Assembly (NCBI GenBank): GCA_963693315.1
Contig: OY856186.1
Location: 279,825,491 to 279,889,490 of the forward strand
DNA: 64,000 nt
From: Diogma glabrata
Taxonomy: Eukaryota; Arthropoda; Insecta; Diptera; Cylindrotomidae
Direction: 5' to 3'
In this document: positions 1-14,481 of the stretch, piece after piece
How positions within the stretch are numbered: position 1 is the stretch's first letter
How the letters are laid out: each line of letters starts with the position of its first letter
Notes under the pieces: model-generated
What the model was told of the DNA's origin: nothing
The model's database searches: none
What the model saw: only the letters and a program-made list of their open reading frames with translations
Made by a program: the position numbers and the translations under genes

Positions 1-3000
1 TTGCCGTTTAGGAGAAAACTACCCCTAATTAGCTCTAGCCTCACAAGCAAATTAGGCTTTTGCATGAGCAGACCCGATCGTCAATTCTACATTAGAACCA
101 CTATAGTTTGTACCGATAAAATATGAACTTTCAGATTTTGTACCCCTTGCCGTTTAGGCGAAAACTACCCCTAATTGACTTTAGCCTCACAAGCCAATTT
201 AGCTTTTGCATGAGCAGACCCGTTCGTCACTTCTAAATTAGAACCATTGTAGTTTGTACCGATGAAATATGAACTTTCAGATTTTATACCCCTTGCAGTT
301 TAGGAGAAAACTACCCCTAATTAACTCTAGCCTCGCAAGCAAAGTAAGCTTTTGCATGAGCGAACCCGATCATCACTTCTAAATTAGAACCATTATAGTT
401 TGCACCGATAAAATATGAACTTTCAGGTATTGTACCCCTTTACGTTCAGGAGAAAACTACCCTTAATTAACTCTAGCCTCACAGGCAAAGTAGGCTTTTG
501 CATGAGCAGACCGGATCGTCACTTCTAAATTTGAATCATTAAAGTTTGTACCGATAAAATATGAACTTTCAGATTTTGTACCCCTTGCCGTTTAGGAGAA
601 AACTACCCCTAATTAACTCTAGCCTCCCAAGCAAATTTAGCTTCTGCATGAGCAGACCCGATCTTCACTTCTAAATTAGAACCATTATAGTTTGCACCGA
701 TAACAAATGAACTTTCTGATTTTGTACCCCTTGCCGTTTAGGAGAAAACTACCCCTAATTAACTCTAGCCTCCCAAGCAAAGTAGGCTTTTGTATGAGCA
801 GACCCGATCGTCATTTCTAAATTAGAATCATTATAGTTTGTACCGATAAAATATGAGCATTCAGATTTTTTACCCCTCGCCGTTTAGGAGAAAACTACCC
901 CTAATTAACTTTAGCTTCGGAAGCAAATTTAGCTTTTGCATGAGCAGATCAGATCGTCACTTCTAAATTAGAATCATTATAGTTTGTACCGATAAAATAT
1001 GAACTTTCAGATTTTGTACCCCTTGCCGTTTAGGAGAAAACTACCCCTAATTAACTTATACCTCAGAAGCAAAGTAGGGTTTTACATGAGCAGACCCGAT
1101 CGTCACTTATAAAATGGAACCATTATAGTTTGTACCGATAAAATATGAACTTTCAGATTTTGTACCCCTTGCCGTTTAGGAGAAAACTACCCCTAATTAA
1201 CTTATGCCTCAGAAGCAAAGTAGGGTTTTACATGGGCAGACCGGATCGTCACTACTAAATTATAATCATTACAGTTTGAACCGATAAAATATGAACTTTC
1301 AGATTTTGTACTCCTTGCCGTTTAGGAGAAAACTACCCCTAATTAACTCTAGCCTCATAAGCAAAGTAGGCTTCTGCATGAGCAGACCCGATCATTACTT
1401 ATTAATTCGAACCATTTAAGTTTGTACCGAAAAAATATGAGCGTTCAGATTTTGTACCCCTTGCCGCTTAGGAGAAAACTACCCCTAATTAACTCTAGCC
1501 TCACAAGCAAAGTAGAGTCTTGCATGAGCAGACCGGATCGTCACTTCTATATTATAATCATTATAGTTTGTACCGATAAAATATGAACTTTCAGATTTTG
1601 TACCCCTTTACGTTTAGGAGAAAACTACCCCTAATTAACTCTAGCCTCACAAGCAAAGTAAGCTTTTGCATGAGCAGACCGGATCGTCGCTTCTAAATTT
1701 GAATCATTATAGTTTGTATAACGATAAAATATGAACTTTCAAATTTTGTACCCCTTGCCGTTTAGGAGAAAACTACCCCTAATTAACTCTAGCCTCCCAA
1801 GCAAATTTAGCTTTTGCATGAGCAGACCCGATCTTTAGTTTTAAAAAAGAACCATTATAGTTTGCACCGATAAAAAATGAACTTTCAGATTTTGTACCCC
1901 TTTCCGTTTAGGAGAAAACTACTCCTAATTAACTCTAGCCTCTCAAGCAAAGTAGGCTTTTGCATGAGCAGACCCGATCGTCACTTCTAAATAAGAACTA
2001 TTATAATTTGTACCGATAAAATATGAACTTTCAGATTTTTTACCCCTTGCCGTTTAGGAGAAAACTACCCCTAATTAACTTATGCCTCAGAGGCAAAGTA
2101 GGGTTTTACATGAGCAGACCGGATCGTCACTTCTAAATTATAATCATTATAGTTTGTACCGATAAAATATGAACTTTCAGATTTTGTACCCCTTGCCGTT
2201 TAGGAGAAAACTACCCCTAATTAGCTCTAGCTTCGGAAGCAAATTTAGCTTTTGCATGAGCAGACCCGATCGTCACTTTTAAATTAGAACCATTATAAAT
2301 TGCACCGATAAAATATGAACTTTCAGATTTTGTACCCCTTGCCGTTTAGGAGAAAACTACCCCTAATTAACTTTAGCCTCCCAGGCAAATTTAGCTTTTG
2401 CATGAGCAGACCCGATCTTCACTTCTAAATTAGAACCATTATAGTTTGCACCGATAAAAAAAGATTTTTCTGATTTTGTACCCCTTGTCGATTAGGAGAA
2501 AACTACCCCTAATTAACTCTAACCTCTCAGGCAAAGTAAGCTTTTGCATGAGCAGACCCAATCGTCACTTCTAAATTAGAATCATTATAGTTTGTACCGA
2601 TAAAATAGGAGCATTCAGATTTTGTACCCCTTGCCGTTTAGGAGAAAACTACCCCTAATTAACTTTAGCTTCGGAAGCAAATTTAGCTTTTGCATGAGCA
2701 GATCAGATCGTCACTTCTAAATTAGAATCATTATAGTTTGTACCAATAAAATATGAACTTTCAGATATTGTACCCCTTGCCGTTTAGGAGAAAACTACCC
2801 CTAATTAACTCTAGCCTCAGAAGCAAAGTAGGGTTTAACATGAGCAGACCGGATCGTCACTTCTAAATTATAATCATTACAGTTTGTACCGATAAAATAT
2901 GAACTTTCAGATTTTGTACCCCTTGCCGTTTAGGAGAAAACTACCCCTAATTAACTCTAGCCTCATAAGCAAAGTAGGCTTCTGCATGAGCAGACCCGAT

Positions 3001-6000
3001 CATTACTTATTAATTCGAACCAATATAGTTTGTACCGAAAAAATATGAGCGTTCAGATTTTGAACCCCTTTCCGCTTAGCAGAAAACTACCCCTAATTAA
3101 CTCTAGCCTCACAAGCAAAGTAGAGTTTTGCATTAGCAGACCGGATCGTCACTTCTAAATTATAATCATTATAGTTTGTACCGATAAAATATGAACTTTC
3201 AGATTTTGTACCCCTTGCCGTTTAGAAGAAAACTACCCCTAATTAACTCTAGCCTCACAAGCAAAGTAAGCTTTTGCATGAGCAGAACCGGATCGTCACT
3301 TTTAAATTTGAATCATTATAGTTTGTAGCGATAAAATATGGACTTTTAGATTTTGTACCTATTGCCGTTTAGGAGAAAACTACCCCTAATTAACTGTAGC
3401 CTCCCAAGCAAATTTAGCTTCTGCATGAGCAGACCCGATCTTCACTTCTAAATAAGAACCATTATAGTTTGCACCGATAAAAAATGAACTTTCAGATTTT
3501 GTACCCCTTTCCGTTTTGGAGAAAACTACCCCTAATTAACTCTAGCCTCACAAGCAAAGTAGGCTTTTGCATGAGCAGACCCGATCGTCACTTCTAAATA
3601 AGAACTATTATAATTTGTACCGATAAAATATGAACTTTCAGATTTTGTACCCCTTGCAGTTTAGGAGAAAACTACCCCTAATTAACTTATGCCTCAGAAG
3701 CAAAGTAGGGTTTTACATGAGCAGACCGGATCGTCACTTCTAAATTATAATCATTATAGTTTGTACCGATAAAATATGAACTTTCAGATTTTGTACCCCT
3801 TGCCGTTTAGGAGAAAACTACCCCTAATTAGCTCTAGCTTCGGAAGCAAATTTAGCTTTTGCATGAGCAGACCCGATCGTCACTTCTAAATTCGAACCAT
3901 TATAGTTTGCACCGATAAAATATGAACTTTCAGATTTTGTACCCCTTGCAGTTTAAGAGAAAACTACCCCTAATTAGCTCTAGCCTCACAAGCAAAGTAG
4001 GCTTTTGCATGAGCAGACCCGATCGTCACTTCTACATTAGAACCACTATAGTTTGTACCGATAAAATATGAACTTTCAGATTTTGTACCCCTTGCCGTTT
4101 AGGAGAAAACTACCCCTAATTATAACTGTAGCTTCCCAAGCAAATTTAGATCTTGCATTCGTCACTTCTAAATTAGAATCATAATAGTTTCTACCGATGA
4201 AATATGATCTTACAGATTTTATACCCCTGTAGTTTAGGAGAAAACTACCCCTAATTAACCTCTAGCCTCGCAAGCAAAGTAAGCTTTTGCATGAGCGAAC
4301 CCGATCATCACTTCTCAATTAGAACCATTATAGTTTGTACCGATAAAATATGAACTTTCAGATTTTGTACCCCTTTACGTTTAGGAGAAAACTACCCTTA
4401 ATTAGCTCTAGCCTCACAGGCAAAGTTGGCTTTTGTATGAGCAGACCGGATCGTCACTTCTAAATTTGAATCATTAAAGTTTGTACCGACAAAATATGAA
4501 CTTTCAGATTTTGTACCCCTTGCCGTTTAGTAGAAAATTACCCCTAATTAACTTTAGCCTCCCAGGCAAATTTAGCTTTTGCATGAGCAGACCCGATCTT
4601 CACTTCTAAATTAGAACCATTATAGTTTGCACCGTTAAAAAAAGATTTTTCTGATTTTGTACCCCTTTCCGATTAGAAGAAAACTACCCCTAATTAACTC
4701 TAGCCTCTCAAGCAAAGTAAGCTTTTGCATGAGCAGACCCGATCGTCACTTCTAAATTAGAACCATTGTAGTTTGTACCGATAAAATATGAGCGTTCATA
4801 TTTTGTACCCCTTGCCGTTTAGGAGAAAACTACCCCTAATTAACTTTAGCTTCGGAAACAAATTTAGCTTTTGCATGAGCAGATAAGATTGTCACTTTTA
4901 AATTATAATCATTAGTGTTTCTACCGATAAAATATGAACTTTCAGATTTTGCACCCCTTGCCGTTTAGGAGAAAACTACCCCTAATTAACTTATGCCTCA
5001 CAAGCAAAGTAGGGTTTTGCATGAGCAGACCCGATCGTAACTTCTAAATTATAATCATTACAGTTTGTACCGATAAAATATGAACTTTCAGATTTTGTAC
5101 CCCTTGCCGTTTAAGAGAAAACTACCCCTAATTAACTCTAGCCTCAAAAGCAAAGTAGTTTTGCATGAGCAGACCGGATCGTCACTTCTAAATTATAATC
5201 ATTATAGTTTGTACCGATAAATTATGAACTTTCAGATTTTGTACCCCTTTTCGTTTAGGAGAAAACTACCCATAATTAACTCTAGCCTCACAAGCAAAGT
5301 AAGCTTTTGCATGAGCAGACCGGATCGTCGCTTCTAAATTTGAATCATTATAGTTTGTACCGATAAAATATGAACTTTCAGATTTTGTACCCCTTGCCGT
5401 TTAGGAGAAAACTACCCCTAATTAACTCTAGCCTCCCATGCAAATTTAGCTTTTGCATGAGCAGACCCGATCTTCAGTTTTAAATTAGAACCATTATAGT
5501 TTGCACCGATAAAAAATGAACTTTCAGATTTTGTACCCCTTGCCGTTTAGGAGAAAACTACCCCTAATTAATTTTAGCCTTTCAAGCAATGTAGGCTTTT
5601 GCATGAGCAGACCCGATCGTCACTTCCAAATTAAAACTATTATAGTTTGTACCGATAAAATATGAACTTTCAGATTTTGAACCCCTTGCCGTTTAGGAGA
5701 AAACTATCCCTAATTAACTCTAGCCTCTGAAGCAAAGTAGGGTTTTGCATGAGCAGACCGGATCGTCACTTCTAAATTATAATCATTATAGTTTGTACCA
5801 ATAAAATATGAACTTTCAGATTTTGTACAACATGCCGTTTAGGAGAAAACTACCCCTAATTAGCTCTAGCCTCACAAGCAAATTTGGGTTTTGCATGGGC
5901 AGACCCGATCGTCACTTCTACATTAGAACCACTATAGTTTGTACCGATAAAATATGAACTTTCAGATTTTGTATCCCTTACCGTTTAGGAGAAAACTACC

Positions 6001-6225
6001 CCTAATTAAATTGATCCTCACAAGCAAATTTGGCTTTTGCATGAGCAGACCCGTTCGTTACTTCTAAATTAGAACCATTATAGTTTCTACCGATGAAATA
6101 TGAACTTTCAGATTTTATACCCCTTGCAGTTTAGGAGAAAACTGCCCCTAATTAACTCTAGCCTCACAAGCAAAGTGAGATTTTGCATGAGCGAAACCGA
6201 TCATCACTTCTAAATTAGAACCATT
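1..6225. repeat. Left arm of giant inverted repeat
   Basis: This part of the forward array is the reverse complement of 19294-25518. Position x pairs with 25519 minus x at every point checked: 1/25518, 2489/23030, 4149/21370, 6191/19328. No net indel has therefore accumulated over 6.2 kb. Rare variants are mirrored, including a monomer shortened at 4149-4163 and TA insertions in single copies. The only mismatch I found is 4230 versus 21289. Symmetry ends at 6225/19294. The arm probably continues beyond the left edge of the window. Confidence 0.93.
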
Positions 6226-6845
6226 ATAGTCTGAACCGATGAAATATGAACTTTCAGATTTTGTACCCCTAGCCGTTTAGGAGAAAACAACCCCTAATTA
6301 ACTTTAGCCTCAGAAGCAAAGTAGGGTTTTACATGAGCAGACCGGATCGTCACTTCTAAATTATAATCATTATAGTTTGTACCGATAAAATATGAACTTT
6401 CAGATTTTGTACCCCTTGCCGTTTAGGAGAAAACTACCCCTAATTAACTCTAGCCTCACAAGCAAAGTAGGCTTTTGCATGAGCAGACCCGATCATTACT
6501 TCTAAATTCGAACCATTATTGTTTGTACCGATAAAATATGAGCGTTCAGATTTTGTACCCCTGTCCGTTTAGGAGAAAACTACCCCTAATTAACTCTAGC
6601 CTCGCAAGCCAAGTAGGGTTTTGCATGAGCAGACCGGATTGTCACTTCTCAATTAGAATCATTATAGTTTGTACCGATAAAATATGAACTTTCAGATTTT
6701 GTACACCTTTACGTTTAGGAGAAAACTACTCCTAATTAACTCTAGCCTCACAGGCAAAATAGGCTTTTGCAGGAGCAGACCGGATCGTCACTTCTAAATT
6801 TGAATCATTATAGTTTGTACCGATAAAATATGAACTTTCAGATTT
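6204..6845. repeat. Direct duplication inside the satellite, copy 1
   Basis: A 642-bp stretch (about 4.4 monomers) that reads the same as 9721-10362, a shift of 3517 bp (about 24 monomers). Several rare variants are shared, for example the altered spacing block GTACACCTTTACG and the block CAGGAGCAGACC. It begins within the same ~20 bp where the inverted-repeat symmetry is lost (6204-6225). Confidence 0.88.
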
Positions 6846-9720
6846 TGTACCCCTTTACGTTTAGCAGAAAAATACCCCTAATTAACTCTAGCCTCACAAG
6901 CAAAGTAAGCTTTTGCATGAGCAGACCGGATCGTCGCTTCTAAATTTGAATCATTATAGTTTGTACCGATAAAATATGGACTTTCAGATTGTGTACCCCT
7001 TGCCGTTTAAGAGAAAACTACCCCTAATTAACTCTAGCCTCCCAAGAAAATTTAGCTTTTGCATGAGCAGACCCGATCTTCACTTCTAAATTAGAACCAT
7101 TATAGTTTGCACCGATTGAAAATGAACTTTCAAATTTTGTACCCCTTTCCGTTTAGGAGAAAACTACCCCTAATTAATTCTAGCCTCCCAAGCAAAGTAG
7201 GCTTCTTTTGCATGAGCAGACCCGATCGTCACTTCTATATTAGAACTATTATAGTTTGTACCGATAAAATATGAACTTTCAGATTTTTTACCCCTTGCCG
7301 TTTAGGAGAAAACTACCCCTAATTAACTTATGCCTCAGAAGCAAAGTAGGGTTTAACATGAGCAGACCGGATCGTCACTTCTAAATTATAATCATTATAA
7401 TTTGTACCGATAAAATATGAACTTTCAGATTTTGTACCCCTTGCCTTTTAGGAGAAAACTACCCCTAATTAGCTTTAGCTTCGGAAGCAAATTTAGCTTT
7501 TGCATGAGCAGACCCGATCGTCACTTCTGAATTAGAACCATTATAGTTTGCACCGATAAAATATGAACTTTCAGATTTTGTACCCCTTTCCGTTTAGGAG
7601 AAAATTACCCCTGATTATTTCTAGCCTCACAAGAGAATTAGGCTTTTGCATGAGCAGACCCGATCGTCACTTCTCCATTAGAATCACTATAGTTTGTACC
7701 GATAAAATATGAACATTCAGATTTTGTACCCCTTGCCGTTTAGGAGAAAACTACCCCTAATTATAACTTTAGCCTCACAAGCAAATTTAGCTTTTGCATG
7801 AGCAGGCCCGTTCGTCACTTCTAAATTAGAACCATAATAGTTTGAACCGATGAAATATGAACTTTCAGATTTTGTACCCCTTTACGTTTAGGAGAAAACT
7901 ACCCCTAATTAACTTTTGACTCACAAGCAAAGTAAGCTTTTGCAGGAGCGAGCCCGATTATCACTTGTAAATTAGAACCATTATAGTTTGCACCGATGAA
8001 ATATGAACTTTCAGATTTTGTGCCCCTTTCCGTTTAGGAGAAAACTACCCCTAATTAACTCTAGCCTCACAGGCAAAGGAGGCTTTTGCTTGAGCAGACC
8101 GGATTGCCACTTCTAAATTAGAACCATTATAGTTTGTACCTATAAAATATGAGCGTTCAGATTTTGTACCCCTTGCCGTTTAAGAGAAAACTACCCCTAA
8201 TTAACTCTAGCCTCCCAAGCAAAGTAAGCTTTTGCATGAGCAGACCCGATCGTCACTTCTTAATTAGAACCATTATAGTTTGTACCGATAAAATATGAGC
8301 GTTCAGATTTTGTACCCCTTGCCGTTTAGGAGAAAACTACCCCTAATTAACTCTAGCCTCTCAAGCAAAGTAGGCTTTTGCATGAGCAGATCAGATCGTC
8401 ACTTCTAAATTAGAATCATTATAGTTTGTACCGATAAAATATGAAATTTCAGATTTTGTACCCCTTGCCGTTTAGGAGAAAACTACCCCTAATTAACTTA
8501 TGCCTCACAAGCAAAGTAGGGTTTTACATGAGCAGACCCGATCGTCACTTCTAAATTAGAACCATTATAGTTTGTACCGATAAAATATGAACTTTCAGAT
8601 TTTGTGCCCCTTGCTGTTTAAGAGAAAACTACCCCTAATTAACTCTAGCCTCTGAAGCAAAGTAGGGTTTTACATGAGCAGACCGGATCGTCACTTCTAA
8701 ATTATAATCATTACAGATTGTATCGATAAAATATGAACTTTCAGATTTTGTACCCCTTGCCGCTTAGAAGAAAACTACCCCTAATTAACTCTAGCCTCAT
8801 AAGCAAAGTAGGCTTTTGCATGAGCAGACCCGATCATTACTTATTAATTCGAACCATTATAGTTTGTACCGATAAAATATTAGCGTGCAGATTTTGTACC
8901 CCTTAGTATGCCGATTAGGAGAAAACTACCCCTAATTAACTCTAGCCTCCCAAGCAAAGTAAGCTTTCGCATGAGCAGACCCGATCGTCACTTCTAAATT
9001 TGAACCATTATAGTTTGTACCGATAAAATATGAACTTTCAGATTTTGTACCACTTTACGTTTAGGAGAAAACTACCCCTAATTAACTCTAGCCTCACAAG
9101 CAAGGTAAGCTTTTGGATGAGCGGTAGACCGGATCGTCGCTTCTAAATTTGAATCATTATAGTTTGTACCGATAAAATATGGACTTTCAGATTTTGTACC
9201 CCTTGCCGTTTAGGAGAAAACTACCCCTAATTAACTCTAGCCTCCCAAGCAAATTTAGCTTTTGCATGAGCAGACCCGATCTTCACTTCTAAATTAGAAC
9301 CATTATAGTTTGCAACGATAAAATATGAACTTTCAGATTTTGAACCCCTTTCCGTTTAGGAGAAAACTACCCCTAATTAACTCTAGCCTCACGAGCAAAG
9401 TAGGCTTTTGCATGAGCAGACCCGATCGTCACTTCTAAATTAAATTTATTATAGTTTGTACCGATAAAATATGAACTTTCAGATTTTGTACCCCTAGCCG
9501 TTTAGAAGAAAACTACCCCTAATTAACTCTAGCCTCATAAGCAAAGTAGGCTTTTGCATGAGCAGACCCGATCGTCACTTCTACATTAGAACCACTATAG
9601 TTTGTACCGATAAAATATGAACTTTCAGATTTTGTTCCCCTTGCCGTTTAGGAGAAAACTACCCCTAATTAACTCTAGCCTCACAAGCAAATTTAGCTTT
9701 TGCATGAGCAGACCCGTTCG

Positions 9721-10362
9721 TCACTTCTAAATTAGAACCATTATAGTCTGAACCGATGAAATATGAACTTTCAGATTTTGTACCCCTAGCCGTTTAGGAG
9801 AAAACAACCCCTAATTAACTTTAGCCTCAGAAGCAAAGTAGGGTTTTACATGAGCAGACCGGATCGTCACTTCTAAATTATAATCATTATAGTTTGTACC
9901 GATAAAATATGAACTTTCAGATTTTGTACCCCTTGCCGTTTAGGAGAAAACTACCCCTAATTAACTCTAGCCTCACAAGCAAAGTAGGCTTTTGCATGAG
10001 CAGACCCGATCATTACTTCTAAATTCGAACCATTATTGTTTGTACCGATAAAATATGAGCGTTCAGATTTTGTACCCCTGTCCGTTTAGGAGAAAACTAC
10101 CCCTAATTAACTCTAGCCTCGCAAGCCAAGTAGGGTTTTGCATGAGCAGACCGGATTGTCACTTCTCAATTAGAATCATTATAGTTTGTACCGATAAAAT
10201 ATGAACTTTCAGATTTTGTACACCTTTACGTTTAGGAGAAAACTACTCCTAATTAACTCTAGCCTCACAGGCAAAATAGGCTTTTGCAGGAGCAGACCGG
10301 ATCGTCACTTCTAAATTTGAATCATTATAGTTTGTACCGATAAAATATGAACTTTCAGATTT
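9721..10362. repeat. Direct duplication inside the satellite, copy 2
   Basis: Second copy of the 642-bp block at 6204-6845. Flanking monomers on both sides differ from those around copy 1, so the duplicated block has sharp ends. Confidence 0.88.
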
Positions 10363-11526
10363 CATACCCCAAGCCGTTTGGCAGAAAACTACCCCTAATT
10401 AACTTATGCCTCAGAAGCAAAGTAGGGTTTTACATGAGCAGACCCGATCGTCACTTTTTAATTCGAACCATTATAGTTTGTACCGATAAAATATGAAATT
10501 TAAGTTTTTGTACCCTCTGCCGTTTAGGAGAAAACTACCTCTAAGTGACTCTAGCCTCATAAGCAAATTTAGATTTTGCATGAGCAGACCCGATCATCAC
10601 TTCTATATTAAAACCATTATAGTTTGTACCGATGAAATATGATCTTTCAGATTTCATACCCCTTGCAGTTTAAGAGAAAACTACCCCTAATAGCCTCTCA
10701 AGCAAAGTAGGATTTTGCATGAGAAGACCTGATCGTCATTTCTATATTAGAATCATTATAGTTTGTACCGATAAAATATGAAATTTCAGATTTTGTACCC
10801 CCTGCCGTTTAGGAGAAAACTACCCCTATTTAGCTCTAGCCTCACAAGCAAAGTAGGCTTTTGCCTGAGCAAACCCAATCATCACTTCTAAATAGAACCA
10901 TTATAGTTTGTACCGATAAAGTATGAACTTTCAGATTTTGTACCCCTGTCCGTTTAGGAGAAAACTACCCCTAATTAACTCTGGCCTCACAAGCAAAGTA
11001 GGCTTTTGCATAAGCGAACCCGATCATTACTTCTATATTAGAAACATTATAGCTTGTACCGATAAAATATGTGCTTTCAAGTTTTGTACCCCTTTCCGTT
11101 TAGGAGAAAATTACCCGTAATTAACTTTAGCCTCACAAGCAAATTTAAATTTTGCATGAGCAGAAACGATCGTCACTTCTATAATAGAACCACTTTAGTT
11201 GGTACCGATAAAATATGAACTTTCAGATTTTGTGCTTCTTACCGTTTAGGAGGAAACTACCCCTTATTAACTCTAGCCTCACAAGCAAAGTAGAGTTTTC
11301 CATGAGCAGACCCGATCATTACTTCTAAATTCGATCCATTATAGTTTGTACCGATAAAATATGAACTTTCAGATTTTGTACCCCTAGCCGTTGAAGAGAA
11401 AACTACCCCTATTTAACTTTTGCCTCAGAAGCAAAGTAGGGTTTTACATGAGCAGACCAGATCGTCACTTCTGAATTATAATCATTATAGTTTGTACCGA
11501 TAAAATATGAACTTTCAGATTTTGTA

Positions 11527-11691
11527 CGCTAATTCTTGGGATGGTTTCATCAATTTTTTTCATATTCAAAAAGATCAAAATAATCCTAAATAACGGTAAA
11601 CAATTAGATTTTAATATTTTCCAAATAAATGAATGTAAAAATTAATTATTTTTTTAAACATGTTGAACTAGCACTGATATGATGTAACATC
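11527..11691. other. Short unique spacer between satellite and hAT element
   Basis: AT-rich DNA between the last satellite monomer and the left target duplication (GTAACATC, 11684-11691) of the hAT element. I see no coding or repeat signal in it. Confidence 0.6.
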
Positions 11692-11805
11692 TAGGCTTAC
11701 CACCTTTGAATTTTTCCAAAAGCGTATACATATATATTTTGAAATAAAATAATTAAAAGAATTATTTTTACTCATATGTTTTATTTATTTTATAAGTTAA
11801 TTGGA

Positions 11806-13575
11806 AAAATATGGAGGGGCTGAAACCATCTCAGAGCTGTGAGATTCGATCAAGACTTCGGTCTGGGTTAATAATTTTGATATAGCTTTCGGCAAAAACT
11901 TTTATGAGGACATGGTTTTTAGTTTTGGGAAGCGATGTACATATATCAAACATAACTTTTTGTTACTTTTGTTAAAAATACATGTAGTTTAGTATTTTTT
12001 ATGTCTGTTTAGATGTGTATTACAAAACTAACACGAAACAACAATACGTTGTCAGAAAATTATAACAGATCATAAATTAACATAATTTAGTGAAAATATT
12101 ATACAATCAGCAAACTACTCAAAAACCTCTCCATTTAGCGTTTCAAGAAAATATTTCAAAATCACAAATTCATATTTCTTTCAACATTCCAAAAATATTG
12201 TAAAAATTAAATAAAATCAAAAACTCAAACTTTTTTCAAACAAAATTCTAAAAATATTCCAAAAATTATTGCAAAATCCAAGATTAAAACTTTTTTCAAA
12301 AACTCTAAAAATATTGCATAAATTATAACAACATCAAAAATTGAAAATTTTTCCAAAATTATAAAAATTATAATAAATTCAAATATTTAAAATTTTTCGA
12401 AATTCTAAAAATAACCCATAAATTCTTACAAAATCAAAAATTGAAACTTTTCAAAATTCCAAAAATATTTCAAAACTATCACAAATTCAAAAATTTCCAT
12501 GTTCAATTATATTTACGTAAGCAAACAGCTAAATTTTTTTTTCCAAAAAATTATCTAAAAAAATAAATGAAATCATATTTTTGACACACTTGACAATATT
12601 TTTTTGAAAAACTTATAATGCAATAAAATTCTCAATAATGATTTCAAGTTCATTATACATTTCATTTCATACAAATAACTAATTTTATTTTTTCCTAAAA
12701 AAATAAATGAAAATCATTCTTTTGACACACTTGACATTATTTTTTGACTAACTTATAATTCTCAATAATAATAATAAAATTTCATGTCGTACAAATAATT
12801 AATTTATTTTTCCAAAAAATTGGGTAATAAAATAAATAAAAATCTTTCTTTTGACACACTTGACAACATTTTTTTGACAAACTTATAATGCCATAATTCT
12901 CAATAATAATAATAAAAGTTCATATCATACAAATAATTAATTTTATTTTTTTACAAAAAACTGGGTAAAAAAATAAATAAAAATCTTTCTTTTAACATAC
13001 TTGACAACTTTTTTCGACATACTTATAATGCCATAATTCTCAATAATAAAAGTTCATATCATACAAATAATCAATTTTATTTTTTTACAAAAAATTGGGT
13101 AAATAAATAAATAAAAATCTTTCTTCTGACAACAATCTTTTTTTGACAAACTTATAATGCAATAACTTAGATTTTGGTCCCACATACCAATCCCGACAAT
13201 CAAGATTTCTCCAAATTTAATGTTCCTACTCGTAATCACTTAAAATGAAAGTTTTTAAAGCAAAAAATTGCAAATTTTCTTGATTTGACACACTTGATGA
13301 TTTTTTTGACACACTTCCGGTACAGTTATCGAACACATTGTCCTTTCGGCTCTTTCCATTAAGTAAACCTATTTTTAGAAAAAAAAATTTAAAAACCCGT
13401 CCAGCGGTTTTCTAGATTTCGTAGGTTGTGACGGCCGGCCGGCAGACAGATATAAATTTTTTTTTGCTTTTTTTCAGTATCAGTAGGTCCTAAAACGTCG
13501 AGAAATGCCAAAAAAGTGGGGGTAAGAATTTCACTTTTGGCTCATGAATGCAATACTTAGGTCTTTCAGACCATA
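11806..13575. repeat. Composite repeat A-B, left copy
   Basis: Block A (about 11806-12480) starts with a segment that reappears inverted near 31250-31370. It then consists of degenerate ~55-60-bp units of the type CAAAAATTGAAACTTTT. Block B (about 12500-13575) holds about five 130-140-bp units, each with a TTGACACACTTGACA motif (12581, 12722, 12851, 12991, about 13125), then a unique tail up to a hairpin-like GTCTTTCAGAC. The same A-B composite occurs inverted at 26730-27261 plus 30175-31370, where B has far fewer units. No coding capacity is seen; short open frames in it are spurious. Confidence 0.8.
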
Positions 13576-13734
13576 GTAAAACGATAACAATATAAACAAA
13601 ATAAATATATTAAAAAAATGTCTTACTTTAATTGACTAAATAACATATAATAACATAGTTAAAAATTTTATAAATAGTAACCAAATGGTATAGGAGATCG
13701 ATTTTGCTGCTTCGATCAATTTTTTGTTAGACTT

Positions 13735-13990
13735 ATCGTTTTTCTTAATAAAATTTGCAAATTCAGTGCAACTCATCTGTAGTTGAAATGCTTAAATAAT
13801 TCTGATTTCACCATATCGGTATGAAGCCTTTTGATTTGTAAGTCCATATATTTCCCATCACGCTAAAAATGCGTTCAACAAAACAATTAAATTTATTAAC
13901 TGGCCTGCAAACACAAATTTGCAAATTTTAAGTCATTCAAGGGCGTTTGTGTTGATTTTAGAATATTCAGTCCACTTTTCTCTGCAATTC
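13735..13990 (-). pseudogene. hAT transposase C-terminal relic
   Basis: The minus strand reads VNKFNCFVERIFSVMGNIW, then TYKSKGFIPIW followed by a stop, then further short fragments ending in LHxICKF-like residues. The ERIFSVMGNIW pattern is characteristic of the hAT C-terminal dimerisation region (hATC), where E-R-x-F-S and W-x-x-x-R-N positions are conserved. Several stops and frame changes follow, and the N-terminal DDE portion is not recognisable, so this cannot make a transposase. Its position near the right end of the 11692-14705 element and its reading direction fit it being that element's own transposase tail. Identification of the motif is fairly sure; boundaries are approximate. Confidence 0.75.
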
Positions 13991-14481
13991 ATTACAGTTA
14001 ATAAGGGAAAAACTTCATTTAGGTTACGTATTTATGAAAATAACTGAATTTAACTATTTATAACCAAAAAAGGCGTATATTTTTGACAATTCAACTCACT
14101 AAATAAAGTTTCGATAAGGTCCAATAAAAACGCTTCATTTACTATTTTTTAACAAATCAAAACGAATTGTTTCGATTATTTTTCTCTGGTGGGAAGGAAC
14201 AGCGAATATTTTCGAATATTTTCGGCCTACTTAATATATTAATTTAAAACAAAAATTCACATACAAAATTATGTGAAAATGCAATTCGCAAATAGTAAAA
14301 ATGTCCGTTTTCATTCATAAATGATTGCATGTTTATGTTTATTTGTCAAAAATAAATTACAAATTTATAACATTTATGCGCCTACTAAGATGAAATAATA
14401 TTTAATTTTGTTTGACAATAAAGGATTATGTTGTATGAAATAATGTTACTATTTCTGTTCGTTAAATTGTCTGCTAAATAC

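Larger units (their letters stand above)
1..11526 (+). repeat. 146-bp satellite array, forward orientation
   Basis: About 79 head-to-tail copies of a ~146-bp monomer; the first copies start at 1, 147 and 293. Two segments are well kept in nearly every copy: the one containing CGTTTAGGAGAAAACTACCC and the one containing ATAAAATATGAACTTTCAG. The stretch between TAGCCT and TTTGCATGAG varies most. Short runs of copies with the same private variants recur about every 12 monomers (855 and 2609), which suggests higher-order repeats. The array runs off the left edge and ends at 11526 in the middle of a monomer. Open frames inside it are not genes. The family name is unknown to me. Confidence 0.97.

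Noticed and set aside
10923..11120. Open frames within the satellite arrays (also 18020-18205 and 18311-18496)
   Set aside because: They follow monomer boundaries and exist only because some monomers lost stops; no protein family signal.
1..11526. CRISPR-like regular repeats
   Set aside because: Whole 146-bp monomers are tandem with no unique spacers, in a eukaryotic context; this is satellite DNA.
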